Assembly: GCA_009842325.1 (NCBI GenBank)
Contig: VYFQ01000014.1
Coordinates: 37,286-101,285 of the forward strand
Reading direction: 5' to 3'
Length of the DNA stretch: 64,000 bases
Source: Acidimicrobiaceae bacterium
GTDB taxonomy: Bacteria > Actinomycetota > Acidimicrobiia > Acidimicrobiales > Aldehydirespiratoraceae
The first letter of the stretch is position 1; the number at the start of each line of letters is the position of its first letter. The position numbers and the translations under genes are program-made. The notes under the pieces are model-generated. The model was not told where the DNA came from. It saw only the letters and a list, made by a program, of their open reading frames with translations, and did no database searches. This document shows positions 9,524 to 17,471 of this stretch, piece after piece.

Positions 9524-10519
9524 TCAGGCGGACGCGGGGCCCGTCTCCACCGGTCGACCCGACTGGTGCCAGGCGTTCGTTCCTCCGGCGACGTTGACCG
9601 CGTCCACACCCAGGGACCGGAGGAACCCGACGGCCTGCCCGCTGCGGCCCCCGACCGCGCACACCACGCACACCGCCTGGCCCGCCGACGCCATCCTGAA
9701 CTCATCGACTGCCTCCGGGACCGATGCAAGCGGCACCAGCACTGCGCCCGGTATGCGCACGTCGGTGTACTCGTCGGGCTCACGCACATCGAACACGGCC
9801 GCTCCGGCGGCGCGCCGACGCTCTAGCTCGTCGATGTCTATCTCGGGGATGTCGGCGTCTTGCATGCCCGCCTCTTCTGTGTGGCCGTCGCCAAGCGTAG
9901 TTGGGGCAAGGTCCTCGGGACGGTCCGCGTCGGCGTACCAGTTCGTTCCGGGCACCTCGACCGCGACCGTCCGCAACTGCTGGGCCGCCTGGTTCAGTGC
10001 CCTAACTCCTGTGGCGAACGCCTCCGACAGCCGCGGCAGGCATCTCCGGTGCCACCCGGAATGCGTCCACTGGGGAACCCCACCGCCCAGCGGTACAACC
10101 AGGTCGGCGGGCGGCGGGCCGGCTCCAGAACGGTCGGTGGCATCGGCGAGGCGATCAATCACCAACCGCACTGCGGTCGGGTCGGGCGCCTTTGCGTCGC
10201 AGGGCAGAGTCACCACCGTGTCCGGGCCGGAGCCGCCGGGCGGGTCGAGCGCGTCGAGGGCGGTGATCACCCCTCCCAGCGGGCCCTGTCCGGGATGGCG
10301 ATCCGGTACGTGATCCAGGCCCAGGGCGCTGAGACGAGAACGGTCTCCGCCCACCACCAGCACGGGAGCGGCCCCCGCGGCCCGCAGCGCGCCCGCGGCA
10401 CGAACCACCATCGGCTCTCCCTCGATCTCGATGAACGCCTTGTCGGTGCCCATCCTGGAACTGGCTCCACCCGCCAGCACGGCCCCCATGCAGCGGAGGG
10501 GTGACGCCGACCTATCCAC
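9524..10519 (-). CDS. mobA: Molybdenum cofactor guanylyltransferase (MobA-like) fused to a rhodanese domain
   Basis: A single 331-residue frame joins two domains. Residues about 11-210 are a MobA-type nucleotidyltransferase: VLAGGASSRMGTDKA (nucleotide loop), LPCDAKAPDP and a terminal DADRPEDLA. MobA attaches GMP to molybdopterin. Residues about 224-325 are a rhodanese: FDVREPDEYTDVRIPGA and an active-site loop CAVGGRSG with Cys287, so the sulfur-carrying cysteine is intact. The frame between the domains is open, with no start codon that would force two genes, although a methionine at residue 219 could allow internal initiation. The GTG at 10519 overlaps the end of the DUF3151 gene; an ATG at 10489 is the alternative. 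Confidence 0.82.
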   Translation of the reverse strand: MDRSASPLRCMGAVLAGGASSRMGTDKAFIEIEGEPMVVRAAGALRAAGAAPVLVVGGDRSRLSALGLDHVPDRHPGQGPLGGVITALDALDPPGGSGPDTVVTLPCDAKAPDPTAVRLVIDRLADATDRSGAGPPPADLVVPLGGGVPQWTHSGWHRRCLPRLSEAFATGVRALNQAAQQLRTVAVEVPGTNWYADADRPEDLAPTTLGDGHTEEAGMQDADIPEIDIDELERRRAAGAAVFDVREPDEYTDVRIPGAVLVPLASVPEAVDEFRMASAGQAVCVVCAVGGRSGQAVGFLRSLGVDAVNVAGGTNAWHQSGRPVETGPASA

Positions 10520-10973
10520 GCGGCCCCGAGCTGTCTGGATGAGGCCAGTCAGGGTCGAGTTGCACCAGGAACAAGGCGCACCGCTCGGCCTCGTCGGTCT
10601 CCCCGATCCGCCCGGCGACACGCTGCAGCCCGCTGAGGGCGCGCAGGAAGCCGCGGTTCGACGGATACTTCCAGCGCACGTAGCCGGAGCCGCGCCAGCC
10701 GCTGGCCCTCAGCCGGTCCAGGCCGCGGTGGTACCCGGTGCGGAACGCGGCGTAGGCCAGAGCCGGAGGCGCGCCCGCCGACTCGAGGGTCTCGCCGAGC
10801 GAGGCCCAGGCCTCCAGGCTGACCGGCCGGCGCTCGCAGACTGCGCCTATTGCGGCCACGGGATCGTCGCTGGCGGCGGCCCCAGCCAGCGCGGCCCGGA
10901 CCTCGTCGGGCTCAGGGGGCAGAACGGTCTCAGGCGGACCGTGCCGCAGGAGGGGAACACCGGCGTCACTCAT
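10512..10973 (-). CDS. DUF3151 family protein
   Basis: A 153-residue soluble protein of the actinobacterial DUF3151 family, whose biochemical role is unknown. The recognisable core is AYAAFRTGYHRGLDRLRASG followed by SNRGFLRALSGLQRVAGRIGE and ERC near the C-terminus, with a TPR-like helical pattern. The ATG at 10973 begins MSDAGVPLL. It is divergent from a small membrane protein gene and its stop overlaps the start of the MobA-rhodanese gene, so the two are probably translated together. I rely on remembered family sequence rather than a search. Confidence 0.8.
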   Translation of the reverse strand: MSDAGVPLLRHGPPETVLPPEPDEVRAALAGAAASDDPVAAIGAVCERRPVSLEAWASLGETLESAGAPPALAYAAFRTGYHRGLDRLRASGWRGSGYVRWKYPSNRGFLRALSGLQRVAGRIGETDEAERCALFLVQLDPDWPHPDSSGPRG

Positions 10974-11008
10974 CGCCGCCGAGGCTACAACTACCCTCCG
11001 CCAGAGTG

Positions 11009-11269
11009 ATGGGTGAGTGGGTCGACGCCGAGTCCCTGCAGGCAATCCTCCTCGGCGCGATCGTGGCCCTGGGGGTCCTTGCCGCGCTGGTGATGCGGGT
11101 CGTGCGCAGGCTGCTGCTGCGACTCGTGCTGGTGGTGCTCATCGGCGCGCTGGCTGCGAGCCTGTGGCTGCAACGCGCCGATCTGCAGGACTGCGTGGAG
11201 ACCTGCTCGTGCAAGCTGTACGGCCAGGAAGTGGCCGTTCCCGCCGACGCCAACCCCAACTGCGCCTGA
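11009..11269 (+). CDS. Small two-helix membrane protein
   Basis: An 86-residue protein with two hydrophobic segments, about residues 10-30 (AILLGAIVALGVLAALV) and 38-55 (LVLVVLIGALAASLWL), separated by a short arginine-rich turn (MRVVRRLLLR). The C-terminal 30 residues after the second segment hold four cysteines (CVETCSC and a penultimate Cys), an arrangement that could form disulfides if exported. No known family recognised. The ATG at 11009 directly follows a GTG at 11006, either of which could start translation. It is divergent from DUF3151. Confidence 0.6.
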   Translation: MGEWVDAESLQAILLGAIVALGVLAALVMRVVRRLLLRLVLVVLIGALAASLWLQRADLQDCVETCSCKLYGQEVAVPADANPNCA

Positions 11270-11291
11270 CCGGAGCCCGACCGGGCAGTTC

Positions 11292-12248
11292 TCAGTCGAA
11301 CGTCAATCCGACGAGTTCCTCGCTCAACGCCCAGAGCCGCGTCGAGGTCTCCGCATCGTCGAGATAGGCCATCCGCCCCTTCTCGCCCGGCCCGACGACC
11401 GTCGGCCCGCAGTCGGCCAGGTAGGCGCCGTTGTGGCCGGCCGCCTCGACGGCTGTGGCGGCCCACACCTGGGTGGCCGCGCCGGCCTCGACGCTCTTGA
11501 ACTTCAGCCCGCCGCCGCCCTTTCCCTCGGCTTCGTTCTCGGCTCGCCGGGCCATCAGGCGCTCGATCATCTCGGGTGTCATGTGGCGGCCAAGGTTCGT
11601 GACGATCGCGCCGGGGTGCACCGATACCGAGAGCAGTCGCTCGCCGTGGCGGCGGGCGAGCTCGGCGGCGAAGCGTGCGTTGGCGCTCTTGGACCGGCCG
11701 TAGGCGATCCACGGGTCATAGTCGGCCCTCTCGAAGTTCGGATCGTCCAGCGCCACGTCGGAGATCCTGTGACCGCCCGACGACAGCGTCACCACACGGG
11801 GCCGGTCAGCCGCCAGCAACAAGGGCATGAGTCGCGCCGTCAGCGCAAAGTGCCCGAGGTGGTTGGTGCCGAACTGGGTCTCGAAGCCGTCGGCGGTCCT
11901 CCCCTCGGGGCAGCTCATGATCCCCGCGTTGTTGAGGAGAACGTCGATGCGGTCGATGTCGGCCCCGACCGCATTGACGAAGGATTCGATGCTGGCGAGG
12001 TCGGCGAGGTCGACCGTGTACAGGGTGAGGTCGGCGCCGGGCACGGACCCCCGGATGCGCGCTGCCGCCTCGGCGTTCTTCTCCCGATCGCGCGCCAGCA
12101 TCAGGACCCGTGCGCCCCTGGCCGACATCGCCCTCGCCGACTCCTCGCCCAGACCGCTCGACGCTCCGGTGATCGCAACGATGCGACCTGACAGGTCCAC
12201 ACCCTCGAGGACCTCGTCGGTCGTCGACTCTGCACCGAACACTCCCAC
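11292..12248 (-). CDS. Short-chain dehydrogenase/reductase
   Basis: NAD(P)-dependent oxidoreductase of 318 residues in the retinol-dehydrogenase/light-dependent-protochlorophyllide-reductase-like branch. It has TGASSGLGEESA (cofactor glycine motif), LLNNAGIM (NNAG), a serine in VVTLSSGGHR and the catalytic YGRSK. The length and the NHLGHFALTARLMPLL segment fit this branch, whose substrates vary. The GTG at 12248 is placed by GGAGG six bases upstream; a GTG at 12254 is possible. It follows the acyl-CoA dehydrogenase gene by 33 bases on the same strand, suggesting a shared role in lipid or steroid-like substrate oxidation, which is inference. Confidence 0.85.
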   Translation of the reverse strand: MGVFGAESTTDEVLEGVDLSGRIVAITGASSGLGEESARAMSARGARVLMLARDREKNAEAAARIRGSVPGADLTLYTVDLADLASIESFVNAVGADIDRIDVLLNNAGIMSCPEGRTADGFETQFGTNHLGHFALTARLMPLLLAADRPRVVTLSSGGHRISDVALDDPNFERADYDPWIAYGRSKSANARFAAELARRHGERLLSVSVHPGAIVTNLGRHMTPEMIERLMARRAENEAEGKGGGGLKFKSVEAGAATQVWAATAVEAAGHNGAYLADCGPTVVGPGEKGRMAYLDDAETSTRLWALSEELVGLTFD

Positions 12249-12281
12249 GATCACCCTCCTCGTGCCGGCCAGCCTGGTGCC

Positions 12282-13520
12282 TCAGATGGGAAGGTCACCC
12301 GTGGCACGACGGGTGGATCCGGTGTCGCTGAACGCCGCAATCGTGCGCTGCGCGATCCGCATCTGGTGTATCTCGTCGGCACCGTCGGCGAAGCGGGCCC
12401 AGCGGGCGTGCTGGTACATGTGGGCGAGCGGCGTGTCCGTCGAGTAGCCGAGCGCGCCGTGCACCTGGATCGAGCGGTCGATCACACGGTTGAGGGTGTT
12501 GGCCACGAAGTGCTTCGCCATCGACACCTCCGACTTGAAGTCCTCTCCGCGGTCGATCTTGTAGGCCGCGTGGAGGACCATGAGCTTGGACTGGTAGACC
12601 TCCATCGCGGAGTCGGCGATCATCCACTGGATCCCCTGCTTCTCAGCCAGGAGCGAACCGTGCGAGAAGCGGTTCAGCGCCCGGTCCACCATCATGTCGA
12701 GGGCGGTCTCTGCCTGGGCGATCCACCGCATGCAGTGGGCTAGGCGGGCCGGTCCGAGCCGATACTGGCCGAGCAGGTGGCCCTGTCCGCGGCCGCCGAG
12801 CCGCTGGTCGTCGTGGACCCGGAGGTCCTCGATGAGGATCTCGGAATGGCCGGTGCTGCCGTGCATGGTCTCGATCTCGCGGACCTCGTTCCAGCCATCG
12901 TGGGGAAGGTCGATGATGAACGCGGTGTTGGCCGCCTGCGGGATGTCGGGGTTGTCCTCGGTGCGGCAGATGAGGATGGCGAAGTCGGCCCGGTGGGCCT
13001 GCGAGATGAACCACTTGCGGCCGTTGATCACCCACTCGTCGCCGTCGGTGTACGCACGGGTCTGTATCAACGTGGGATCGGAGCCGGCGACCTCGGGCTC
13101 GGTCATGGCGAAGCACGACCGCGCCGTACCGGCGCAGAGCGGCCTGAGGTATCGCTCGGCCTGCTCTGGCGTCGCCCAGTGCAGCAGCGTGTGCATGTTG
13201 CCCTCGTCGGGTGCCTGGCAGTTGAACACCCACGGTCCGTAGTAGGACTTGGCCGCCTCGGCCTGGACCATGGCCAACTCGACGTGCCCGAGGCCCATCC
13301 CGCCCCACTCCGGGGGCATGTGGGGCAGCCACAGCCCGGCCGCCTTGGCCTGTTTGCGCAGGCCGATCAGGGCCGAGACGCGCTCGGCGCCGGCGAGACC
13401 CTCGCCGCCGTCGCTTCCCTCGATCCGGTCGGCGACCGGAGCGATGACCTCCTCCACGAAGGCGCGGACCCTCCGCCGCAGCTCCTCCACCTCGGGCGAC
13501 AACGTGAAATCGATGGCCAT
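12282..13520 (-). CDS. Acyl-CoA dehydrogenase family protein
   Basis: FAD enzyme of 412 residues that introduces a double bond into an acyl-CoA thioester. It has an N-terminal helical domain, CFAMTEPEVAGSDPTLIQT (FAD/substrate loop), VINGRKWFIS, and a C-terminal helical domain with LGYSTDTPLAHMYQHARWARFADGADE near residue 370, where the D-x-PL and R-x-A-DG motifs are typical. The length and sequence resemble the longer ACAD10/11-like group rather than classical short-chain enzymes. The ATG at 13520 gives MAIDFTLSPEVEEL, a typical N-terminus. The likely partner is the SDR gene just downstream. Confidence 0.88.
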   Translation of the reverse strand: MAIDFTLSPEVEELRRRVRAFVEEVIAPVADRIEGSDGGEGLAGAERVSALIGLRKQAKAAGLWLPHMPPEWGGMGLGHVELAMVQAEAAKSYYGPWVFNCQAPDEGNMHTLLHWATPEQAERYLRPLCAGTARSCFAMTEPEVAGSDPTLIQTRAYTDGDEWVINGRKWFISQAHRADFAILICRTEDNPDIPQAANTAFIIDLPHDGWNEVREIETMHGSTGHSEILIEDLRVHDDQRLGGRGQGHLLGQYRLGPARLAHCMRWIAQAETALDMMVDRALNRFSHGSLLAEKQGIQWMIADSAMEVYQSKLMVLHAAYKIDRGEDFKSEVSMAKHFVANTLNRVIDRSIQVHGALGYSTDTPLAHMYQHARWARFADGADEIHQMRIAQRTIAAFSDTGSTRRATGDLPI

Positions 13521-13547
13521 GGGCCCGGCTGGAGCCGGCGAATTCGC

Positions 13548-14981
13548 TTAGGGGACGCGCTCCAGGCGGAGCACGTTGGCGCTGCGCGACCGGTTGTCCG
13601 CGCCGGCCAGGATCCCGACGATCTCGCCGGAGCGAGCGAAGTCGCGGTCGCGGGCCACCGCCACCGCCTGGCGGACCATCTCCTCGTTGGAACCCCTGTC
13701 CTTGACCAGCACCGGTGTGGTGCCCCAGCTCAGGGTGAGCTGCTGCACGGTCCTGGCGTTGTGGGACAGGCCGATGATCCGGGCATGGGGCCGGAACCGG
13801 GCCATGGACCGCACGGTGAAGCCGGTGCCGGAGATGGCCAGGATGGTGGAGATCCCCAGCCCGTCGGCGGCCCGCCAAGCGGCCATTGTCATGGCGTCGG
13901 TGATCGAGGCGGCGTCGCGGGTGGAATCGTCGGTCATACGCAGCTCGGCGAGGCGCTCGGCCCACAGCTCGTAGTCGAACTCCTCGTCGGCCCGCTGGGC
14001 GATGCGGTCCATGGTGCGGACCACGTTCGCAGGATCGGTCCCAACAGCGGTCTCGCCCGAGAGCATCAGCGCCGAGGAGCCGTCGAACACGGCGTTGGCC
14101 ACATCGCTGGCCTCGGCCCGGGTGGGCGACGGGCGCGACACCATCGACTCGAGCATCTGCGTGGCGGTGATCACCGGGCGGCCGCCGGCGATGCACTGCT
14201 GGATGATCTGCTTCTGGAGATGGGGCAACTCCTCGATGCTGCACTCGCTGCCGAGGTCGCCGCGGGCCACCATGATCGCTCCGGCGGTGTCGATGATGCC
14301 GGCCAGGTTCTGCACTGCTGCCCTGGTCTCGATCTTGGCGATCAGCAGCGGGCCCCGGGGATGGGGCTCGGTGCCGACTCGCCGGATATCGTGGGCGGAG
14401 CGCACGAACGATATGGCCACCATGTCCACGCCTAGTTCGATGAAGGCGTCGAGCGCCACGAAGTCGCTGGGAGTCGGCGTGGACATCCGCAGCCGGTCGG
14501 CGGGGATGTGCACGCCGGGGCAGCCCGACAGGACGCCGCCGTGGATGACGCGGACCTTGAGGCGGTCGCCGCCCTTGTCGATGACATCGAGCACCACCCG
14601 CCCGTCGCCCACGTCGAGGGTGTCCCCCACCAGCACGTCGTCCATCAGGCCGTCGTAGTCCACCTCCACGACGCTGTCGGTCGAGCGGTCGCTGCCGACC
14701 ACCAGCTCGACGGTGCTGTCGGCGTGGAACCGCACCGGATCCTCGCCGAAGCTGGCTGCCCGCACCTTGGGTCCGGGAAGGTCTACCAGGATCCCCACCG
14801 GCCGGCCCTCCTGCTCGGAGACCCAGCGGATGCGCTGGTAGCGCTCGATGGCCTCGTCGAGCGTCCCGTGGGCCAGCCCGATGCGGGCCACGTCCATTCC
14901 GGCCGCCATCATGTCCCGGAGCGTGGACTCGTCCTCGCTGGACGGACCGATGGTGGCGACGATCTTCGTGCGGCGCTGCAT
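13548..14981 (-). CDS. pyk: Pyruvate kinase
   Basis: Final glycolytic kinase, converting phosphoenolpyruvate and ADP to pyruvate and ATP. The 477-residue protein has KIVATIGPSS at the N-terminus, IAKIETRAAVQN (catalytic lysine/glutamate loop), MVARGDLGSECSIEELP, TATQMLESM and GETAVGTDP, then the regulatory C-terminal domain. I chose the ATG at 14981 (MQRRTKIV) because homologues start right before this strand; the frame is open 19 codons further upstream. The start is divergent from the glycerophosphodiesterase gene. Confidence 0.95.
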   Translation of the reverse strand: MQRRTKIVATIGPSSEDESTLRDMMAAGMDVARIGLAHGTLDEAIERYQRIRWVSEQEGRPVGILVDLPGPKVRAASFGEDPVRFHADSTVELVVGSDRSTDSVVEVDYDGLMDDVLVGDTLDVGDGRVVLDVIDKGGDRLKVRVIHGGVLSGCPGVHIPADRLRMSTPTPSDFVALDAFIELGVDMVAISFVRSAHDIRRVGTEPHPRGPLLIAKIETRAAVQNLAGIIDTAGAIMVARGDLGSECSIEELPHLQKQIIQQCIAGGRPVITATQMLESMVSRPSPTRAEASDVANAVFDGSSALMLSGETAVGTDPANVVRTMDRIAQRADEEFDYELWAERLAELRMTDDSTRDAASITDAMTMAAWRAADGLGISTILAISGTGFTVRSMARFRPHARIIGLSHNARTVQQLTLSWGTTPVLVKDRGSNEEMVRQAVAVARDRDFARSGEIVGILAGADNRSRSANVLRLERVP

Positions 14982-15058
14982 GTCCACAACGCTATCGCCG
15001 GCGGTGGACACCTGTGGATAACTGCCTGCCTGTGCCATGCGCCCATTACGGTGCGGGC

Positions 15059-15820
15059 ATGGCGCGCCACCCGTACCTGGACGTGGACGGGCCCATCGCC
15101 TTCGCCCACCGGGGCGGGGCCGAGGAGTTCCCCGAGAACACCCTGCGGGCCTTCCGCCACGCCGTGGACCTGGGCTACACCCATGTGGAGACCGATGTCC
15201 ACGCCACCGCCGACGGGGTCGCGGTGGCGTTCCACGACGACTCCCTGGACCGGGTCACCGACGGGAAAGGCGTCGTGGGCGACCTCCCCTGGAGCCGGGT
15301 CCGGCAAGCCCGGGTGGCCGGCACCGACCCGATCATGCTGCTCGACGAGCTCCTGGAGGAGCTGCCGGACACCAGGATCAACATCGATCCCAAGAGCGAC
15401 GCCGCGGTCGGGCCGCTGGTGGAGGTGCTCCGGCGAACCGGCGCGGTGGAGCGGGTATGCGTGTGCTCGTTCTCGGACCGGCGCACCCGGCAGGTTCGCG
15501 ACCAGATCGGGGGCTCGCTGTGCGTGGGTGCCGGCCCTCGCGGCATCGCCCGCCTGCTGGCTGCCTCGGCCCGGCTCGGTGCGCCGGCGTCCTTCGACTT
15601 CCACGCCGCTCAGGTGCCGGTCCGCTCCAAGGGCCTGACGCTGGTGCGGCCCGCGATGCTGGCCGCGGCCCATCGCCACGGCGTCGCGGTCCATGTCTGG
15701 ACCATTGACGAGCCGGCTGAGATGCACCGCCTCCTCGACATGGGGGTGGACGGCATCATGACCGACCGGCCTTCGCTGTTGCGCCAGGTGATGATCGAGC
15801 GGGGCCACTGGGAGGCCTGA
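15059..15820 (+). CDS. Glycerophosphodiester phosphodiesterase
   Basis: Hydrolyses glycerophosphodiesters from phospholipid turnover to glycerol 3-phosphate and an alcohol. The 253-residue TIM-barrel protein shows the metal/catalytic motifs FAHRGGAEEFPENT, HVETDVHATADGVAVAFHDDSLDR (acidic pair and second histidine) and VWTIDEPAEMHRLLDMGVDGIMTDRP at the C-terminus. No signal peptide is seen, so it is probably cytoplasmic, like UgpQ. The ATG at 15059 (MARHPYLDVD) fits the family better than an upstream one at 15014. The gene is followed by an 830-base stretch without a protein gene. Confidence 0.93.
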   Translation: MARHPYLDVDGPIAFAHRGGAEEFPENTLRAFRHAVDLGYTHVETDVHATADGVAVAFHDDSLDRVTDGKGVVGDLPWSRVRQARVAGTDPIMLLDELLEELPDTRINIDPKSDAAVGPLVEVLRRTGAVERVCVCSFSDRRTRQVRDQIGGSLCVGAGPRGIARLLAASARLGAPASFDFHAAQVPVRSKGLTLVRPAMLAAAHRHGVAVHVWTIDEPAEMHRLLDMGVDGIMTDRPSLLRQVMIERGHWEA

Positions 15821-15888
15821 TCGGGCCGTTCGGAGCCCCCGATTCGGCGCCAGACTGTGACCTCACTGTGCATAACTGGGCGCCGCTT

Positions 15889-15969
15889 GGGGATTTCTCG
15901 AAAATGCTCGGGATTTCGATGGGGATTTCGCGTTTTGGGGTTGACAACCCGGAGCAGACCCCCCAAGAT
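15889..15969 (+). promoter_or_regulatory. Candidate promoter with three upstream GGGATTTC repeats
   Basis: A perfect TTGACA lies at 15941-15946 and a CAAGAT hexamer 17 bases later at 15964-15969. The TTGACA sits inside a small palindrome, GGGTT-GAC-AACCC. Three direct copies of GGGATTTC occur just upstream at 15890, 15910 and 15922. No protein gene starts within 650 bases downstream, so the promoter would drive the hairpin-rich block that follows. The repeats could be activator sites; that is inference. Confidence 0.45.
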
Positions 15970-15975
15970 GCCCAG

Positions 15976-16534
15976 CGTCCGAAGTGAGCAGCGACGGAGA
16001 CACCGGACCAGTAGTCGAGGGCCTCGGCCGGAGACAGCGGAACGGAGTCGATGGAGCGGTCCGCAGAGGACACCCAGCCAGCCAGACCGGTTCTCAGGAG
16101 CCGGTGGGTCAGCCGGGGACACGGAGGTTCTCCTCCGAGCTAGCGGTAGGAATCCCCGACGGGGGAGGGTGACAGCAAGGTCGGAGGAGGGTCACCTCGC
16201 CGGGAGGCCCGGCGACAACCGAGCACACCGCCGGGTGAGCGAGGGAGTCACCGGAATACGCCTCAAGGTGAGGGTGTCGCCGAGGCACCGGGTCGAGTCC
16301 GATCCCGACGGGGAACGGGGAGAACCGGAGTCTCAGGAGGTGCCGACGGGTACCGCCGGGTGATTCAGGCCAACGCCACGGAGCCGTCCGGGGCGGGGGT
16401 CAGGGCACAGAACCGGATACGGGGATGTGTCCCGGAGTACCGCAGAATCCGACGGGATTAGGCGGTCGGTGGATAGGCGCAATCGGAGCCCCGAGAAGTT
16501 AAGCGGCGAAAGCCGGGAGGCTACTCGGGGCTCC
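15976..16534 (+). ncRNA. Candidate large structured non-coding RNA
   Basis: No frame here looks like protein, yet the strand is purine-rich and packed with local hairpins: 16086-16105 (8-bp stem around UCAG), 16122-16137 (CGGAGG/CCTCCG, loop TTCT), 16154-16164 (CCCC/GGGG), 16168-16196 (GGTGAC/GTCACC), 16198-16214 (7-bp stem CGCCGGG/CCCGGCG) and a final element at 16485-16534 with an 11-bp perfect outer stem GGAGCCCCGAG/CTCGGGGCTCC enclosing a GAAA-capped CGGC/GCCG hairpin. A consensus-like promoter lies upstream. The ends are guesses: predicted transcription start to last hairpin. It does not match RNase P, tmRNA, 6S or group I/II intron landmarks that I could recall. It could be a long leader of the surface-protein genes instead. 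Confidence 0.4.
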
Positions 16535-16583
16535 GTCGCGTCCCGGCCACGATCATGCACTGAGGCCGCCGTCAGCCAATGTG

Positions 16584-16589
16584 TATACT
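16584..16589 (+). promoter_or_regulatory. Promoter -10 element shared by the two surface-protein genes (copy 1)
   Basis: TATACT lies inside a 16-base block (GTGTATACTC followed by CCCCGC) that recurs with one change before the second paralogue at 17373. It is 62 bases upstream of the first gene's ATG. No good -35 hexamer was found at 17 bases, so the assignment rests on conservation between the duplicates. Confidence 0.45.
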
Positions 16590-16651
16590 CCCCCGCGAAA
16601 TAAGCAGGTGCTGGCGCAGTAGTTGCCGGCTCCATGAAAGGACAAGACCAG

Positions 16652-17242
16652 ATGAAGAGAATCATGGCACTGACAGCCGCAGTGAGCCTGTTGGCCCTGT
16701 TCGCGCTGGCAAGCCAGGCGAGCGCCCAGGACGGGCCGTCCCTGACAGCGGACCCCCCAGCCGTGCCGGCCGAGGGTGAGTACACCTTCACCATCAGCGG
16801 GTCTGGGTTCACCGCCGGGCTTGCTCTGTTCGTGCTGCCGTGCACCGCCCCCGGCGAGCCGATGACCCCCGATAACGTCGCCGCGGCAATTGCGGCCATC
16901 GGCCAGACCGATTGCAACCTCGGCAGCATGACGCCGGTTGTAGTCGGCGCCGACGGCACCTTCAGCCTCACCGCCACGGCGACAGTGGGCCAGAACTTTG
17001 TCTGGATCGCCGGCGACGCCGCACAGACGGAGGCTGGCGCTGTGCCGGTGTTCATCGTCGAGCCGATGGACGACATGGGTGACGACATGGGTGACGACAT
17101 GGCTCCCGAGGGTGCGGCTGAGACCGGCTTCGGCGGCACAGCCGGATCCGACGGCAACAGCGTGGCCGTCCCGCTGGCCGCCACGCTGGCGGCAGTAGCC
17201 CTGCTCGGCGGAACAGCCCTGGTGGCCCGGCGCCACAGCTAA
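16652..17242 (+). CDS. Secreted surface protein with sortase-type C-terminus, copy 1
   Basis: A 196-residue exported protein. The signal peptide (MKRIMALTAAVSLLALFALASQASA) ends at ASA-QD. Residues about 27-140 look like a small beta-sandwich: GEYTFTISGSGFTAGLALFV, two cysteines (VLPC, TDC) and GADGTFSLTATATVGQNFVW. The spacing recalls neocarzinostatin-like or Ig-like folds, a weak resemblance only. An acidic linker (MDDMGDDMGDDM) is followed by AAETGFGG, a hydrophobic segment and a terminal RRHS, matching an LPxTG-like sorting signal with AAETG. AAAGGA eight bases before the ATG at 16652 sets the start, as in copy 2. A class F sortase gene lies nearby. Confidence 0.75.
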   Translation: MKRIMALTAAVSLLALFALASQASAQDGPSLTADPPAVPAEGEYTFTISGSGFTAGLALFVLPCTAPGEPMTPDNVAAAIAAIGQTDCNLGSMTPVVVGADGTFSLTATATVGQNFVWIAGDAAQTEAGAVPVFIVEPMDDMGDDMGDDMAPEGAAETGFGGTAGSDGNSVAVPLAATLAAVALLGGTALVARRHS

Positions 17243-17355
17243 CGACAAACCAACCCGCCGGGGGCTGGAGTTCGTAACGGACGCCGAGCCTGGCGGCAAG
17301 ATTGCGGACTGCGGCAGCGGCCTTCATGGTCGCTGCCGCAGCCGCGTTACCTCAG
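17243..17355 (+). pseudogene. Remnant of a duplicated sortase 5' end
   Basis: This spacer aligns base for base with the region after copy 2 and the first 80 or so bases of the intact sortase gene at 18112. Shared runs include CAACCCGC, GGAGTTC, GGCGGCAAGA and TGCGGACTGCGGCAGCGGC. Here the ATG is lost (CATGGCG has become CGTAACGG) and the frame does not continue. It marks the duplication unit: surface gene plus at least the start of the sortase gene. Confidence 0.7.
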
Positions 17356-17375
17356 CCCGAAGGGGACGGCGTGTG

Positions 17376-17381
17376 TATACT
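17376..17381 (+). promoter_or_regulatory. Promoter -10 element shared by the two surface-protein genes (copy 2)
   Basis: TATACT in the duplicated 16-base block (17373-17388), 90 bases upstream of the second paralogue's ATG. It is conserved with copy 1 at 16584. As before, no convincing -35 hexamer is visible. Confidence 0.45.
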
Positions 17382-17471
17382 CGCCCGCAGTTGCGTGTGC
17401 TTAAAGGCGCGTGCAGCGGGAGCTGTATTGGTACAGGTACGAGCTACTAGCTCCGCGAAAGGACAGAACCT

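Noticed and set aside
15857..16363. Protein gene of about 168 codons in the hairpin-rich block
   Set aside because: Composition is Arg/Gly/Ser-rich without domain pattern or ribosome site, in a strand where every frame is open by chance; structure at the DNA/RNA level explains the block better.
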